The notes under the pieces: model-generated | Database searches by the model: none | What the model saw: only the letters and a program-made list of their open reading frames with translations | What the model was told of the DNA's origin: nothing | Program-made: the position numbers and the translations under genes | Shown here: positions 36,567 through 46,025 of the stretch, one piece after another | Layout: the number at the start of each line of letters is the position of its first letter | Position numbering within the stretch: position 1 is the first letter of the stretch | DNA from: Cellvibrionaceae bacterium | GTDB lineage: Bacteria; Pseudomonadota; Gammaproteobacteria; Pseudomonadales; Cellvibrionaceae | Direction of reading: 5' to 3' | Assembly (NCBI GenBank): GCA_025800365.1 | Contig: JAOXRT010000170.1 | Location: 1-54,110, forward strand | Length of the DNA stretch: 54,110 bases

Positions 36567-38089
36567 ATAACAGCAACTATATTTCGACCAGCTCAGAGTG
36601 GACTTTTGAGCTCATAGAGCGCTATGACCAGGAAATAGGTAAAATAGCCAAAGAATTTCAACTGGATACTTATCCCAATCAAATCGAGATCATCAGCTCT
36701 GAGCAGATGATGGATGCCTATGCCAGTGCCGGCATGCCCTTGGGCTACCACCACTGGAGTTACGGTAAACAGTTTATAAACGTCGAACAGTCCTATCGTC
36801 GTGGCCAAATGGGTTTGGCCTACGAGATCGTTATTAATTCCAATCCTTGTATTGCCTACCTTATGGAAGAAAACAGCATGACCATGCAGGCTTTGGTTAT
36901 TGCTCATGCAAGCTATGGTCATAACTCTTTTTTTAAAGGCAATTATATGTTCCGCAGTTGGACAGATGCGGATTCCATTATTGATTACTTGCTGTTCTCC
37001 AAAAACTACATTGCAGAGTGCGAGCAGCGCTATGGCGTAAGCCAAGTGGAAGAGCTATTGGATTCTTGTCACGCCTTAATGAATTATGGAGTTGACCGCT
37101 ATCGTCGCCCCTATCCTATTTCAGCTGCTGAAGAAGCTAATCGCCAAAAAGAACGTGAAGCCCTATTACAGCAACAGGTGAATGAGTTGTGGCGCACCAT
37201 TCCAGAGTCAGAGAAAAATAGCAACTACCAAGAAGAGCCCCTCTTTCCTAGTGAACCCCAGGAAAACTTACTCTACTTCATTGAAAAGAATGCGCCTTTA
37301 TTAGAGCCCTGGCAACGAGAAATCGTGCGCATCGTTCGCAAGACCGCCCAGTATTTTTACCCCCAACGCCAAACTCAGGTTATGAATGAAGGCTGGGCCA
37401 CCTACTGGCATTACACTCTATTGAACACCTTATACGATAGAGGCCTAGTAAACGACGGCTTTATGCTGGAGTTCTTGCAGTCCCATAGCGGCGTCATTAT
37501 GCAGCCTGGATTCGACACTCCCTATTACAATGGTATCAACCCATATGCTTTGGGCTTTGCGATGATGTCTGATATTCGCAGGATTAGTGAAAACCCTACT
37601 GATGAAGACCGCCATTGGTTCCCAGAACTAGCGGGTAAGGATTGGCTCGAGAATCTGCACGCTGCAATGAGAGACTTTAAAGACGAAAGCTTTATTTTGC
37701 AATACTTATCACCAAAACTAATGCGTGACTTTAAACTCTTTAGCTTAGTAGACGATGATAAGGATTCAGAGCTGGAAATCTCTGCCATACACGATGAATC
37801 CGGTTATCAATCTCTGCGCGAGGCCATGGGCAACCAATACAATCTGCAAAATCGGGAACCCAATATACAAGTCTATAATGCGAATATTCGTGGTGATAGA
37901 TCACTGACTTTGCATCATATTCGCCATGAGCGCAAACCACTTGATGAAAGCGCAGACGAAGTTCTTAAGCATGTTCATCGCTTGTGGGGTTTCCCAGTAA
38001 AACTCATATCGGTAGAACCACAAAACGATTCAGTTTGCCCAATCCCGCTACAAGAATTCCACTGCCCCAAGTTAGAGCTGGCACAGTAG
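36563..38089 (+). CDS. spoVR: SpoVR family protein (YcgB)
   Basis: The 508-residue protein matches SpoVR/YcgB: the conserved N-terminal block with [15 protein letters not shown], the [16 protein letters not shown] segment with several His residues, and [11 protein letters not shown] in the middle. The His/Glu pattern suggests a metal site. Its biochemical role is unsettled; in sporulating bacilli it affects the spore cortex, elsewhere it goes with PrkA/YeaH in the general stress response. Start overlaps yeaH (ATGA). Confidence 0.95.
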   Translation: MNNSNYISTSSEWTFELIERYDQEIGKIAKEFQLDTYPNQIEIISSEQMMDAYASAGMPLGYHHWSYGKQFINVEQSYRRGQMGLAYEIVINSNPCIAYLMEENSMTMQALVIAHASYGHNSFFKGNYMFRSWTDADSIIDYLLFSKNYIAECEQRYGVSQVEELLDSCHALMNYGVDRYRRPYPISAAEEANRQKEREALLQQQVNELWRTIPESEKNSNYQEEPLFPSEPQENLLYFIEKNAPLLEPWQREIVRIVRKTAQYFYPQRQTQVMNEGWATYWHYTLLNTLYDRGLVNDGFMLEFLQSHSGVIMQPGFDTPYYNGINPYALGFAMMSDIRRISENPTDEDRHWFPELAGKDWLENLHAAMRDFKDESFILQYLSPKLMRDFKLFSLVDDDKDSELEISAIHDESGYQSLREAMGNQYNLQNREPNIQVYNANIRGDRSLTLHHIRHERKPLDESADEVLKHVHRLWGFPVKLISVEPQNDSVCPIPLQEFHCPKLELAQ

Positions 38090-38120
38090 CGCTAGCAAAT
38101 CCTTCTTAAATCCTTTATAA

Positions 38121-38149
38121 AAGCTGAGGCCTTTTTTTGGCCTCAGCTT
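38121..38149 (+). terminator. Terminator of the prkA-yeaH-spoVR operon
   Basis: AAGCTGAGGCC and GGCCTCAGCTT form a perfect 11-bp stem around a T7 loop, 32 bp after the spoVR stop. Confidence 0.8.
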
Positions 38150-38230
38150 TCTGGCCAATGATGCCAGCAAAGCGGCATAAGCTGTCACTATCGGCTAAAT
38201 CACACTCCCTTTACGAAAAGAAGGCGCGAT

Positions 38231-38887
38231 ATGAAACTGTATGGATTTTGTGCAAGTAACTATTACAACGCTGTAAAGCACCTACTACTTGCCAAAGGTT
38301 TAACATTCGAAGAAGTTAAAGAATTCCCTAGCCAAGATCCGGCCTATTTAGAAATTCATCCTCTTGGTAAAGTACCTGCACTCGGTACAGAGAAAGGTGC
38401 CATTTCAGAAACCGACATTATTATGGATTATGTCGACGGCTTGGAAGGCCCCAAGTTTTTCCCCGAAAACGCCTTTGAAAAGGCAAAGTGCCGCGAAATA
38501 ATGAAGGTAGCAGAGCTTTATATTGAGTTGCCTGCACGTCGCAATAACCCTGAAGTACTGATTGGAAATCCACGCTGTGAAACCGCCTATCAAGAAGCCC
38601 GCCCACTTATGGAGAAGGGATTTAAGGCGCTAGACACTCTATGTCAGTGCTCCCCCTATTTAATGGGCGACAAAATGACCGCCGCTGATATCTTCGTACG
38701 TTATGCTCTAGTAGTTGGAAATATGGTGGCCGCTAAAATCTATGATTGGAAACCGCTAGACGAATACCCTGCCCTTAAGGCATGGAACAAACTAATGCGA
38801 GAAGATCCGATTTCTCAAAAAGTGGATCTAGATTCACAAGCTGCCATGAAAGATCTAATGGATTACTTTGCGCAGTTTAAGAAGTAA
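38231..38887 (+). CDS. Glutathione S-transferase family protein
   Basis: The 218-residue protein has an N-terminal thioredoxin-like domain (about 1-80), with SNYYNAVKHLL in the place of the catalytic helix, HPLGKVPAL holding the cis-Pro loop and a SETDIIMDYV motif that binds the glutathione gamma-glutamyl group. A C-terminal all-alpha domain follows, with MTAADIFV as the N-capping box. Substrate unknown. GAAGG precedes the ATG. It is a single gene followed by a long hairpin shared with fadD. Confidence 0.9.
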   Translation: MKLYGFCASNYYNAVKHLLLAKGLTFEEVKEFPSQDPAYLEIHPLGKVPALGTEKGAISETDIIMDYVDGLEGPKFFPENAFEKAKCREIMKVAELYIELPARRNNPEVLIGNPRCETAYQEARPLMEKGFKALDTLCQCSPYLMGDKMTAADIFVRYALVVGNMVAAKIYDWKPLDEYPALKAWNKLMREDPISQKVDLDSQAAMKDLMDYFAQFKK

Positions 38888-38955
38888 ATCGGAAAAAACA
38901 GCGCTTGGATAAAGTGCTGTTAGCTTAGGGCAGCTCTGAATAAGCTAAGGAAATC

Positions 38956-38994
38956 TCGCTCGCAATCACTTAAACAATAAGTGATTGCGAGCGA
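38956..38994. terminator. Bidirectional hairpin between convergent gst and fadD
   Basis: A perfect 17-bp stem (38956-38972 with 38978-38994, arm TCGCTCGCAATCACTTA) surrounds an AACAA loop. T-runs on either side are poor, but the position between convergent genes suggests a terminator for one or both. Confidence 0.65.
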
Positions 38995-39008
38995 TTAAAA
39001 ACGAGCTA

Positions 39009-40604
39009 CTAGCGTAAGTCTTTACGTAAAATTTTACCTACAGCCGTTTTTGGCAATTCATCTCGAAACTCAATATGCTTAGGTACCTTGTAAGCCGTTA
39101 GGTTTTCGCGACAATAATCAATAACCTGCTTCTCACTCAGATCGCCATCGCGAACTAAGAACAGCTTCACTACTTCACCTGATTTTTCATCTTCGACACC
39201 GATAGCGGCGGCTTCGACAACTTGTGGATGCTGGCAGATAACATCTTCAATTTCATTCGGGAATACATTAAAGCCGGAAACAATAATCATATCCTTCTTG
39301 CGATCTACAATGCGAATATAGCCATCTTCCTGAATCACGGCCATATCACCGGTTCTCAACCAACCATCTTCACTAAGCACTTCAGCGGTTGCCTCAGGGC
39401 GCTGCCAATAGCCCTTCATTACCTGCGGACCCTTAACGCAAAGCTCACCAGGCTGTCCCGCGGGCTGACTATTACCATCGCCATCGACAACTTTTACTTC
39501 TGTCCCTGGAACAGGCGTACCCACAGTACCACGCTGAATCGCATGGGATGGGTTTGAAGATACCACAGGGCTGGTTTCGGTTAGACCGTAACCCTCAGCA
39601 GGCATAACGCCAGTAAGCTCCTGCCATTGGTTTGCAGCATCTTCAGTTAAGGCCATGCCACCAGAGGCAGTATGGCGTAGGGAAGATAAATCAATTTTTC
39701 TAAATTCCGGATTACGCGCCAGAGCGGTAAACAAGGTATTAATACCTACCAAAGAAGTAAATTTGTGCTTTTTAACTTCGTTGATAAATGCAGGGATATC
39801 ACGTGGATTAGGAATTAAAACACTGTGGTTACCAGTCATGGCCAAAGCCATACAGTTCGAAGTGAATGCATAGATGTGATAAAGCGGTAAGGGGGCGATA
39901 GCACACTCAACCCCTTCTTGAATATCATCTCCAACATGGGCCAACAGCTGTTCCATATTCGCCACAAGGTTGTTGTGGGTTAGCATGGCACCTTTGGCTA
40001 CACCGGTAGTACCGCCGGTATATTGCAGTACAGCAACATCGTTAATGTCTTTTACCACTGGCTTATAAGGGGCAGAACCTTTGGCCAAAGCATCACGCAA
40101 GCTTAGCTGATTAGGGAAACGGAATTCAGGCACCATCTTCTTAAGATGCTTCACCGCAAAGTTCATAATGGTGCGCTTAAGCGGCGGGTGCATATCGGCA
40201 ATATCAGTAACGATAACCTGCTCAACCTGGGTTTCGTCAATCACCTTGGCCGCTACATCGGCAATATTGGATAAAACCACTAAGGCTTTTGCGCCAGAAT
40301 CGTTAAACTGATGCTTTACTTCACGAGCGGTATACAATGGGTTGGTGTTAACCACCACTAGACCAGCACGAATTGCGCCATAAACAACTACGGGATATTG
40401 CAACACATTCGGCAGTTGAATGGCGATTCTATCGCCTTCTTCGAGATTGGTATGATTCTGTAAGTAGCTTGCAAACTGAGCACTTAAACGATCGAGATCG
40501 CCATAGGTCAGTGTCTGCCCCATACAACTAAAAGCTTTATTTGCGGCGTATTTCTTGAATACGTCGTCTAGCACATCAATAATCGTGCGTTTATCTTGGT
40601 TCAC
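39009..40604 (-). CDS. fadD: Long-chain acyl-CoA synthetase FadD
   Basis: The 531-residue adenylate-forming enzyme activates fatty acids to CoA thioesters at the inner membrane. The P-loop YTGGTTGVAKGA, the GYGLTETSPV motif, GWLRTGDMA and the C-terminal PKTAVGKILRK with the catalytic Lys are all present. The start is GTG 40604, with AGAGGA upstream. Slightly shorter than E. coli FadD (561) and like Pseudomonas FadD1/FadD2. Two TGCCTAGCCACAT repeats lie upstream. Confidence 0.93.
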   Translation of the reverse strand: MNQDKRTIIDVLDDVFKKYAANKAFSCMGQTLTYGDLDRLSAQFASYLQNHTNLEEGDRIAIQLPNVLQYPVVVYGAIRAGLVVVNTNPLYTAREVKHQFNDSGAKALVVLSNIADVAAKVIDETQVEQVIVTDIADMHPPLKRTIMNFAVKHLKKMVPEFRFPNQLSLRDALAKGSAPYKPVVKDINDVAVLQYTGGTTGVAKGAMLTHNNLVANMEQLLAHVGDDIQEGVECAIAPLPLYHIYAFTSNCMALAMTGNHSVLIPNPRDIPAFINEVKKHKFTSLVGINTLFTALARNPEFRKIDLSSLRHTASGGMALTEDAANQWQELTGVMPAEGYGLTETSPVVSSNPSHAIQRGTVGTPVPGTEVKVVDGDGNSQPAGQPGELCVKGPQVMKGYWQRPEATAEVLSEDGWLRTGDMAVIQEDGYIRIVDRKKDMIIVSGFNVFPNEIEDVICQHPQVVEAAAIGVEDEKSGEVVKLFLVRDGDLSEKQVIDYCRENLTAYKVPKHIEFRDELPKTAVGKILRKDLR

Positions 40605-40720
40605 AATCGCGTCCTCTATTCCGTACTAAAGGCATTTAAATATCGTTGTTTTAATGCCTTAACTTTATTCTATTTTTATTGTGTTGTTTGTTAATTTTTA
40701 TTATCGCAGCAAGAGTATTG

Positions 40721-40754
40721 TGCCTAGCCACATGGAAAATTTGCCTAGCCACAT
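40721..40754. promoter_or_regulatory. Two direct repeats 21 bp apart upstream of fadD
   Basis: TGCCTAGCCACAT occurs at 40721-40733 and 40742-40754, a 21-bp period that puts both copies on one helix face, 117-150 bp upstream of the fadD start. They are candidate regulator sites. They do not match the FadR or PsrA motifs that I know. Confidence 0.45.
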
Positions 40755-40756
40755 AG

Positions 40757-40784
40757 CAAAAAAGGACCACCGAAGTGATCCTTT
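40757..40784 (-). terminator. Terminator of the SCP2 gene
   Basis: On the minus strand AAAGGATCAC pairs with GTGGTCCTTT (10 bp, one G-U) around a stable TTCG tetraloop, followed by a T run. Confidence 0.85.
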
Positions 40785-40799
40785 AAATTCAAGCGCCAA

Positions 40800-41144
40800 C
40801 TAATTCTGCGAAGATCGCTTAGCTGCACGCTCAGGCACAAACAAGCTATCGATCATTGCCGCCAAACGTTGATCACCTTCGGCTTTCACCTTGCCAAACA
40901 TAAAAGCCTGCATACCACTAAATTTACCGGCCAAAATATCTAACAGGGTTTCGGAGTCCATACTAATACAAACTGAAGGGGATTCATGCTCCCCTCCCTG
41001 TATATGACACTCGCCCTTATCCATGACTAAAAAGTAATTCCCTGCATCAGAAATTTCAAACTGTACCACTTCCGTTAAATCAGCGGCCGCTTCGCGATTG
41101 AAATTTGCGATCAGTTCTTCTCGTAAGCCATCAAATGGGCTCAT
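40800..41144 (-). CDS. SCP2 sterol-binding domain protein
   Basis: The 114-residue protein is a stand-alone SCP2 domain; the core strand-and-helix pattern ends in the family-typical FSGMQAFMFGKVKAEGD segment, where a low-affinity lipid or acyl-CoA tunnel is closed. Such proteins often accompany beta-oxidation or sterol/lipid degradation enzymes. GGAG stands five bases before ATG 41144. It is 54 bp downstream of the acyl-CoA dehydrogenase gene and probably co-transcribed with it. Confidence 0.88.
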   Translation of the reverse strand: MSPFDGLREELIANFNREAAADLTEVVQFEISDAGNYFLVMDKGECHIQGGEHESPSVCISMDSETLLDILAGKFSGMQAFMFGKVKAEGDQRLAAMIDSLFVPERAAKRSSQN

Positions 41145-41198
41145 GTCTACTCCAACTTCACTTCAGATTTACTTCAAACTCTTTCAAATTTATTGAAA

Positions 41199-42998
41199 TT
41201 AAAAGGCGAAGTGTTCTTGATCCAACTCCATCAAGTTGTTCAAACCAGACTTAATGGTAATCGCCAAACTGCTGGTACGCGGCAAGATACGCTCGAAGTA
41301 GAAACGTGCTGTTGCAATTTTCGCTTTGTAGAACTCTTCATCAGTAGTTCCCGCAGCCAAAGTATCTTGTGCTTTTTTAGCGGCCAAAGCCCAGAAATAG
41401 CCCAACATGGCATAGCCTGAGTACATTAGGTAATCGACCGAAGCCGCACCAACTTCATCGGCATTCTCCATCGCTTTACCGCCGATGTGCATGGTTAGCT
41501 CACCCAGCTCATTATTGGCTTGTTGCAATGGCGCGATAAATTCTTGCATGCCTTCAACATCAGCATTGGCCTGGCAGAATTTGTGAACCATTTTGGTATA
41601 GCCCTTCAGCAGCTCACCACCAGAACCTAGAACCTTACGGCCTAACAGGTCGAGAGCCTGAATACCTGTAGTGCCTTCGTACAACATGGAGATACGACAG
41701 TCGCGAACGTTTTGCTCCATGCCCCACTCAGAGATAAAGCCATGACCACCGAAGCACTGTAAGCCAAGGTTGGCAGATTCAAAACCGGTTTCGGTTAAGA
41801 AGGCTTTAGCAATTGGAGTGATGAAAGACAACATGTCATCAGCCGCTTTACGAGCTTCTTCATCTTCAGAGTGCTGCATGATGTCTACAAGGTGCGCACC
41901 GTAGTAAATCATCATACGGCCACCTTCAGCGAAGGCCTTCTGAGTCAACAACATGCGACGAACATCTGGGTGTACAATAATTGGATCTGCAGGGCCTTCA
42001 GGGTTTTTAACTCCTGATAGAGAACGCATCTGCAAACGCTCGCGAGCGTAATCTAGAGACTTCTGGTAACCCACTTCGGCATGGGCCAAGCCCTGTACCG
42101 CAGTACCCAAGCGAGCGGTGTTCATAAAGGTGAACATCGCCATCAAGCCTTTGTTTGGCTCACCAATCAAATAACCTTTAGCGTTGTCGAAGTTCATCAC
42201 ACAGGTGGCATTACCATGGATACCCATTTTGTGCTCGATTGAGCCACAGTGCACGCCATTGCGATCAGCCACTTCGCCATCGGCATCAACATTCATTTTA
42301 GGAACGATAAATAGCGAGATACCCTTGGTACCTGCTGGTGCATCCGGGAGGCGTGCCAAAACGATGTGTACGATGTTCTCAGCCATATCATGCTCACCGG
42401 CTGAGATGAAAATCTTAGTACCGCTTACCGCGTAGCTTCCGTCGGCATTTGGCTCGGCTTTGGTACGCAACATACCAAGATCAGTACCACAATGTGGCTC
42501 AGTCAGACACATGGTGCCAGTCCAAGAACCTTCGATCATCTTGGTCAAATAAACTTGCTTCTGCTCTTGACTACCATGCTCTTCAACGGTGTTGATCGCA
42601 CCGTGAGAAAGACCAGGGTACATACCCCAAGCCCAGTTGGCACAGCCTTGCATCTCTGAAAGAACAATACCTAGAGAGCCAGGTAAACCTTGACCACCGT
42701 AGTTAACGTCCGCGGTCATCGAAGGCCAGCCAGCTTCAACAAACTGCTGGTAAGCTTCCTTAAAGCCAGTAGGAGTGGTAACAACACCATCTTCCCACTT
42801 ACAACCTTCTTCATCACCTACTTTGTTTAGCGGTGCCAATACGTTTTCGCAGAACTTTGCGGACTCTTCGATAATTGCTGATACTACGTCGGTAGTGGCA
42901 TCTTCGCAGCCTGGTAGAGACTGGTAATGAGCTGGAAAGTCCAACAGTTCGTTCATAACAAACTGTATTTCACGCATCGGGGCTTTATATTCGGCCAT
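41199..42998 (-). CDS. Acyl-CoA dehydrogenase, FadE/DmdC-type with C-terminal extension
   Basis: The 599-residue FAD enzyme has the N-terminal extension (about 1-75) and C-terminal extra domain (about 470-599) of the DmdC-like group, not the 380-residue short form. MCLTEPHCGTDLG and AYGTKIFIS-like AVSGTKIFISAGEHD mark the flavin- and substrate-binding middle domain, and CFGGHGFISEWGMEQNVRDCRISMLYEGTTGIQALDL (key residues YEGT with catalytic Glu) marks the active site. Known members oxidise medium/long acyl-CoA or 3-methylmercaptopropionyl-CoA. Possible operator dyad at 43072-43091 upstream. Confidence 0.93.
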   Translation of the reverse strand: MAEYKAPMREIQFVMNELLDFPAHYQSLPGCEDATTDVVSAIIEESAKFCENVLAPLNKVGDEEGCKWEDGVVTTPTGFKEAYQQFVEAGWPSMTADVNYGGQGLPGSLGIVLSEMQGCANWAWGMYPGLSHGAINTVEEHGSQEQKQVYLTKMIEGSWTGTMCLTEPHCGTDLGMLRTKAEPNADGSYAVSGTKIFISAGEHDMAENIVHIVLARLPDAPAGTKGISLFIVPKMNVDADGEVADRNGVHCGSIEHKMGIHGNATCVMNFDNAKGYLIGEPNKGLMAMFTFMNTARLGTAVQGLAHAEVGYQKSLDYARERLQMRSLSGVKNPEGPADPIIVHPDVRRMLLTQKAFAEGGRMMIYYGAHLVDIMQHSEDEEARKAADDMLSFITPIAKAFLTETGFESANLGLQCFGGHGFISEWGMEQNVRDCRISMLYEGTTGIQALDLLGRKVLGSGGELLKGYTKMVHKFCQANADVEGMQEFIAPLQQANNELGELTMHIGGKAMENADEVGAASVDYLMYSGYAMLGYFWALAAKKAQDTLAAGTTDEEFYKAKIATARFYFERILPRTSSLAITIKSGLNNLMELDQEHFAF

Positions 42999-43381
42999 GT
43001 TAACCTCGGTTAAGAATTTATAGGGTTTCTATGGTGAGTGAGAATCGCCGAAAGCCCGATTTCCAACAATAGCCAGACTGACCAGTTTGGCTGACAAATC
43101 GGGCCAGAAGTGACAGCCTGGCAACAGCCAAATGTTACACAAAAGCTCTACAGCAGAGCGGCATAGGGTATAGGGCTTCCCTTCAGTTGATGTTTTGAGA
43201 TCTTTTTGAAAGTTGATACGAGAGTGCTTTTGATAATTCGGTTCGACTAAGCGATCAGATAAAGAACTTTATTTAGCGGAATCAATAATCAGTCGCTATA
43301 TAAAGTCCGGCAATAAAAACCGTGAGAAATAACAAGCCCCAGATAAGATGGGGTTATTAAACAAGGGGTTTTAAAGCCCGC
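42999..43381. other. Intergenic region upstream of acyl-CoA dehydrogenase
   Basis: No gene is seen. It holds the promoter of the dehydrogenase gene, an imperfect dyad at 43072-43091, and near 43332-43354 a hairpin AGCCCCA/TGGGGTT that may end the AraC transcript. Confidence 0.45.
43072..43091. promoter_or_regulatory. Dyad upstream of the acyl-CoA dehydrogenase
   Basis: GCCAGACTG-AC-CAGTTTGGC is an inverted repeat with one mismatch per arm, 74-93 bp upstream of the start codon. It is a candidate operator. Confidence 0.35.
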
Positions 43382-44443
43382 CTATTTGGCAGGCTTGTGA
43401 TTGGCGAGTTGCTTACGGTAATCACCAGGCGTTACGCCCGTCCACTTTTTGAAGGCGCGGAAGAAGGCGCTACTTTCGTCAAAACCTAAACGTTCAGCAA
43501 TACAGGCGTTGTTTAAATCTGGACAACTTAAATAGTGAAACGCCGCTTCCATTCGACACTCATCTTTAAGCTTTTGATAAGAGGTATCTTCAGCCTGAAG
43601 CTTGCGGCGCAATGTTGTCACCGATAGATTTAAACGCGACGCCACTTCTTCCGCACTCGGCATTGCATCACTAACATCTTTTGAAAGAATAGCGCGTACT
43701 TTAGCCTTTAAACTTCGCTGAGCACTGTCATTAATGACCAGGTGGTAAGGGCCGGAGCGTAAAAAATCAAACAGGGTTTCGCGATTTTGCACCAAGGGAT
43801 AATCTAAATACTCAGCTGGAAATTCCAGCAGGTTTTCGGACTGATCGAAGTATAATTCTGCGGGGTAACTTTCGGCGAGCACCTGAAACTCTTCAGGGCA
43901 ATTGAATGTAAAACACAATGCACTGAGAGGAATTTCTTGGCCGATTAGCCAGCAGTTAAAGCGATGCCACACTGCCATGGTAGTACGAATCTTGTCAGGG
44001 CTAGAGTTGGCGATTAGATCCGCGGCCCCTTCCCCTTCAGGTCCATTAATTCGTCGCATAACGACTTGGGCCTTGTCACCGTCTTCTTGCAGCTCACCTC
44101 GAACGATAAATCCACGAGCAACTTCACTGAATTCGGCGGCACGACTAATTGCTTGTCGTAAGGTATTACAAGACAGAACGGCATAGCAAAGCATTCGAAA
44201 AGATCCCAAACGCACTTTGCCCGAGCTGATCATGCCAAACAGCTCATCTTGCATAACGATCATGACCTGCTGATAAAGCTGGCCATATTTTACGGCGGAA
44301 AAATACAAAGCATCTTCCAGCTCTTGTCGGTCAATCGCTAGATCATTCAACAGCCGATCAATATCACAGCCTTTTTCTTCAGCAGCCTGCAATAATGCTC
44401 TCGCATAAGCTGTTGGTACACAGGTTGTATCTGGGCTTCTCAA
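43382..44443 (-). CDS. AraC-family regulator with arabinose-binding-type N-terminus (OruR-like)
   Basis: The 353-residue cytoplasmic regulator has a substrate-sensing N-terminal domain (about 20-205) and a C-terminal double helix-turn-helix (about 255-350). The second helix-turn-helix contains IAERLGFDESSAFFRAFKKWTG and ends TPGDYR, typical of AraC. Relatives control ornithine, fatty-acid or hydrocarbon genes; the adjacent acyl-CoA dehydrogenase makes lipid genes a good target. The start is TTG 44443, with AAGGA about 10 bases upstream. A 70-residue membrane-protein gene lies 21 bp upstream in the same direction. Confidence 0.88.
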   Translation of the reverse strand: MRSPDTTCVPTAYARALLQAAEEKGCDIDRLLNDLAIDRQELEDALYFSAVKYGQLYQQVMIVMQDELFGMISSGKVRLGSFRMLCYAVLSCNTLRQAISRAAEFSEVARGFIVRGELQEDGDKAQVVMRRINGPEGEGAADLIANSSPDKIRTTMAVWHRFNCWLIGQEIPLSALCFTFNCPEEFQVLAESYPAELYFDQSENLLEFPAEYLDYPLVQNRETLFDFLRSGPYHLVINDSAQRSLKAKVRAILSKDVSDAMPSAEEVASRLNLSVTTLRRKLQAEDTSYQKLKDECRMEAAFHYLSCPDLNNACIAERLGFDESSAFFRAFKKWTGVTPGDYRKQLANHKPAK

Positions 44444-44464
44444 GCTTAATATTCCTTAAATACT

Positions 44465-44677
44465 CTATTTAAATAAACGTCGAATCAGCTTAATCACAAC
44501 AATAGTACAAAAGGCTGCCGCCACAACAATTGCCAGCAACAGCACGGTCATTATTAAAAAGTTTAGCGCTTTATCTACTGGCAGATCCCAACCAAATATC
44601 GCTGCGGCGATAAACGCCAAAGAGCCCAACAACAAAGAAATAAACAGGGAACGCTTTTTAAAACCGACTTTAATCAT
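44465..44677 (-). CDS. Small two-helix membrane protein, 70 aa
   Basis: The 70-residue product has a basic start, two hydrophobic helices (about 10-28 and 38-63) and a basic end (KLIRRLFK), so both termini should face the cytoplasm. It is not recognised. The 21-bp gap to the AraC-type gene downstream suggests they share a transcript. Confidence 0.6.
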   Translation of the reverse strand: MIKVGFKKRSLFISLLLGSLAFIAAAIFGWDLPVDKALNFLIMTVLLLAIVVAAAFCTIVVIKLIRRLFK

Positions 44678-44810
44678 AGTCTCACTTTAGAACCTACTAA
44701 GGACAGCCTAATAACAAGCTGCTGGCGCCGTCATAGTCAGCGCCAATAAGCTGCGCATTATAGGCCACTTCCCGCTAATGAGTAAGCGTTGAAAGAGCCA
44801 TTAAATAAAG

Positions 44811-44844
44811 CAGCCCTTGCCTACCTAAAGGTAGGTAAGGGCTG
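44811..44844 (-). terminator. Terminator of the HAD phosphatase gene
   Basis: A 15-bp stem (arm CAGCCCTTGCCTACC, one G-U) around a TAAA-type loop lies 45 bp past the stop codon, with CTTTATTTAA after it on the minus strand. Confidence 0.75.
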
Positions 44845-44889
44845 ATCTAAGACTGAGACAAGGATAGTGTAATTCTGGCCCATCGGCGG

Positions 44890-45786
44890 CTAGCAAGGTT
44901 TGCCAAAAAAGTGGCCTAGCGCCAAGGCGACACCATTTTCATCGGAACTCGGGCAAACAACATCGGCGCAGGCCTGCACATCGGCAGCCGCGTTCCCCAT
45001 AGCCACCCCCAAGCCTGCACGCCGCAAAAAGACTTTATCGGAGCCCGCATCACCAAAAGCCATAACATTTTGTGCAGTCAGACCGTAGTGCTTCAGCAAG
45101 GCATCGAAAGCCAAGTGCTTATCAGCCGCCTTGGGGATAACACTGGCAAAGCGCCAACTTGGGTAAGCTGGCAACTTGGCATATGCAAAGTGCAAATGCT
45201 GGAAGCGTCTTTCTATATCCTCGAGCAAACTGCTCTGCTTAGAGTCCTCCCCCAGCAGGACTTTTAACCAGGGTGATGAATGCACACCATTATCAGCACG
45301 CGAATCCAATAATTCCTGAATATCCGTTTGACGCGGCTGTACCCGCAACTGCTTGCTGTGCTCGGTCAGTATTTCAGGCGCGGTGATGTGCTTAGGGTCG
45401 ACGATAAACTGCCGATCATCATAGAGCTCGAAATAAAGCCCCAGCTCTTGGGCTTCGGCAAACAAGGTTCGGGCGTCGTTGAGGGCTAGATTATGTTGAG
45501 CAATTGACCGCTTATTTGCCGCTCGATACAGCAGGCCACCGGTATAAAATAGGCCTGTGTCGATCAAGCCCAATTCATCGATCAAAAACTGACAGGCGAA
45601 AGGGGGACGTCCAGAAGCAATCGCCAATTTAAAGCCTCTCGCTCGCAACATTACTAAGGACTGCTGTAGCTCAGCGCTATAGTGCCCCGAGCTATCCAGC
45701 AAAGTACCATCAACATCAAAGAAAATGAGCTGTATATCGGATGCGACTTCCGGATTTAATTGAGCAAAGGGTTTGGGGCTAGACAT
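44890..45786 (-). CDS. HAD-superfamily phosphatase, Cof type (HAD-IIB)
   Basis: The product of about 298 residues is a Cof-like sugar-phosphate or flavin-nucleotide phosphatase. Motif I is FFDVDGTLLDS, motif II is IASGRP, a Lys follows in the cap-linked segment (PKAADKHLAFD), and motif IV is AFGDAGSDKVFLRRAG, with the usual GDxxND altered to GDAGSD. Then AGLGVAMGNA, as usual, follows. A C2 cap lies between about 85 and 205. ATG 45786 is preferred; an upstream TTG at 45810 has no ribosome site. Substrate unknown. It is divergent from the IclR gene. Confidence 0.87.
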   Translation of the reverse strand: MSSPKPFAQLNPEVASDIQLIFFDVDGTLLDSSGHYSAELQQSLVMLRARGFKLAIASGRPPFACQFLIDELGLIDTGLFYTGGLLYRAANKRSIAQHNLALNDARTLFAEAQELGLYFELYDDRQFIVDPKHITAPEILTEHSKQLRVQPRQTDIQELLDSRADNGVHSSPWLKVLLGEDSKQSSLLEDIERRFQHLHFAYAKLPAYPSWRFASVIPKAADKHLAFDALLKHYGLTAQNVMAFGDAGSDKVFLRRAGLGVAMGNAAADVQACADVVCPSSDENGVALALGHFFGKPC

Positions 45787-45897
45787 AAAACTTGGACTTT
45801 TAGAAAACAACGATCATCTGTGCTTCGAGCAGACTGACGGTGAATAGAATAGCGAATAGAGTAAATGCAAAGCTATTGTAGCCCAATTACAGTCTGG

Positions 45898-45920
45898 GAC
45901 TATAATCATTATTTATAGTC
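45898..45920. promoter_or_regulatory. Dyad in HAD/iclR divergent promoter region
   Basis: GACTATAA-7nt-TTATAGTC is a perfect inverted repeat that overlaps TATAAT-like sequence; a further CCTATAATCCCC follows. It could be an operator for the IclR regulator or another factor. Confidence 0.4.
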
Positions 45921-46025
45921 ACCTATAATCCCCTTTCGGAATTAGGCTGCTAGTATTCCCCTAGTACAGTGACGCGATACGCCCTACTCCGATCATATCC
46001 AAGCCACAACAAAGAAGATTAAAAA

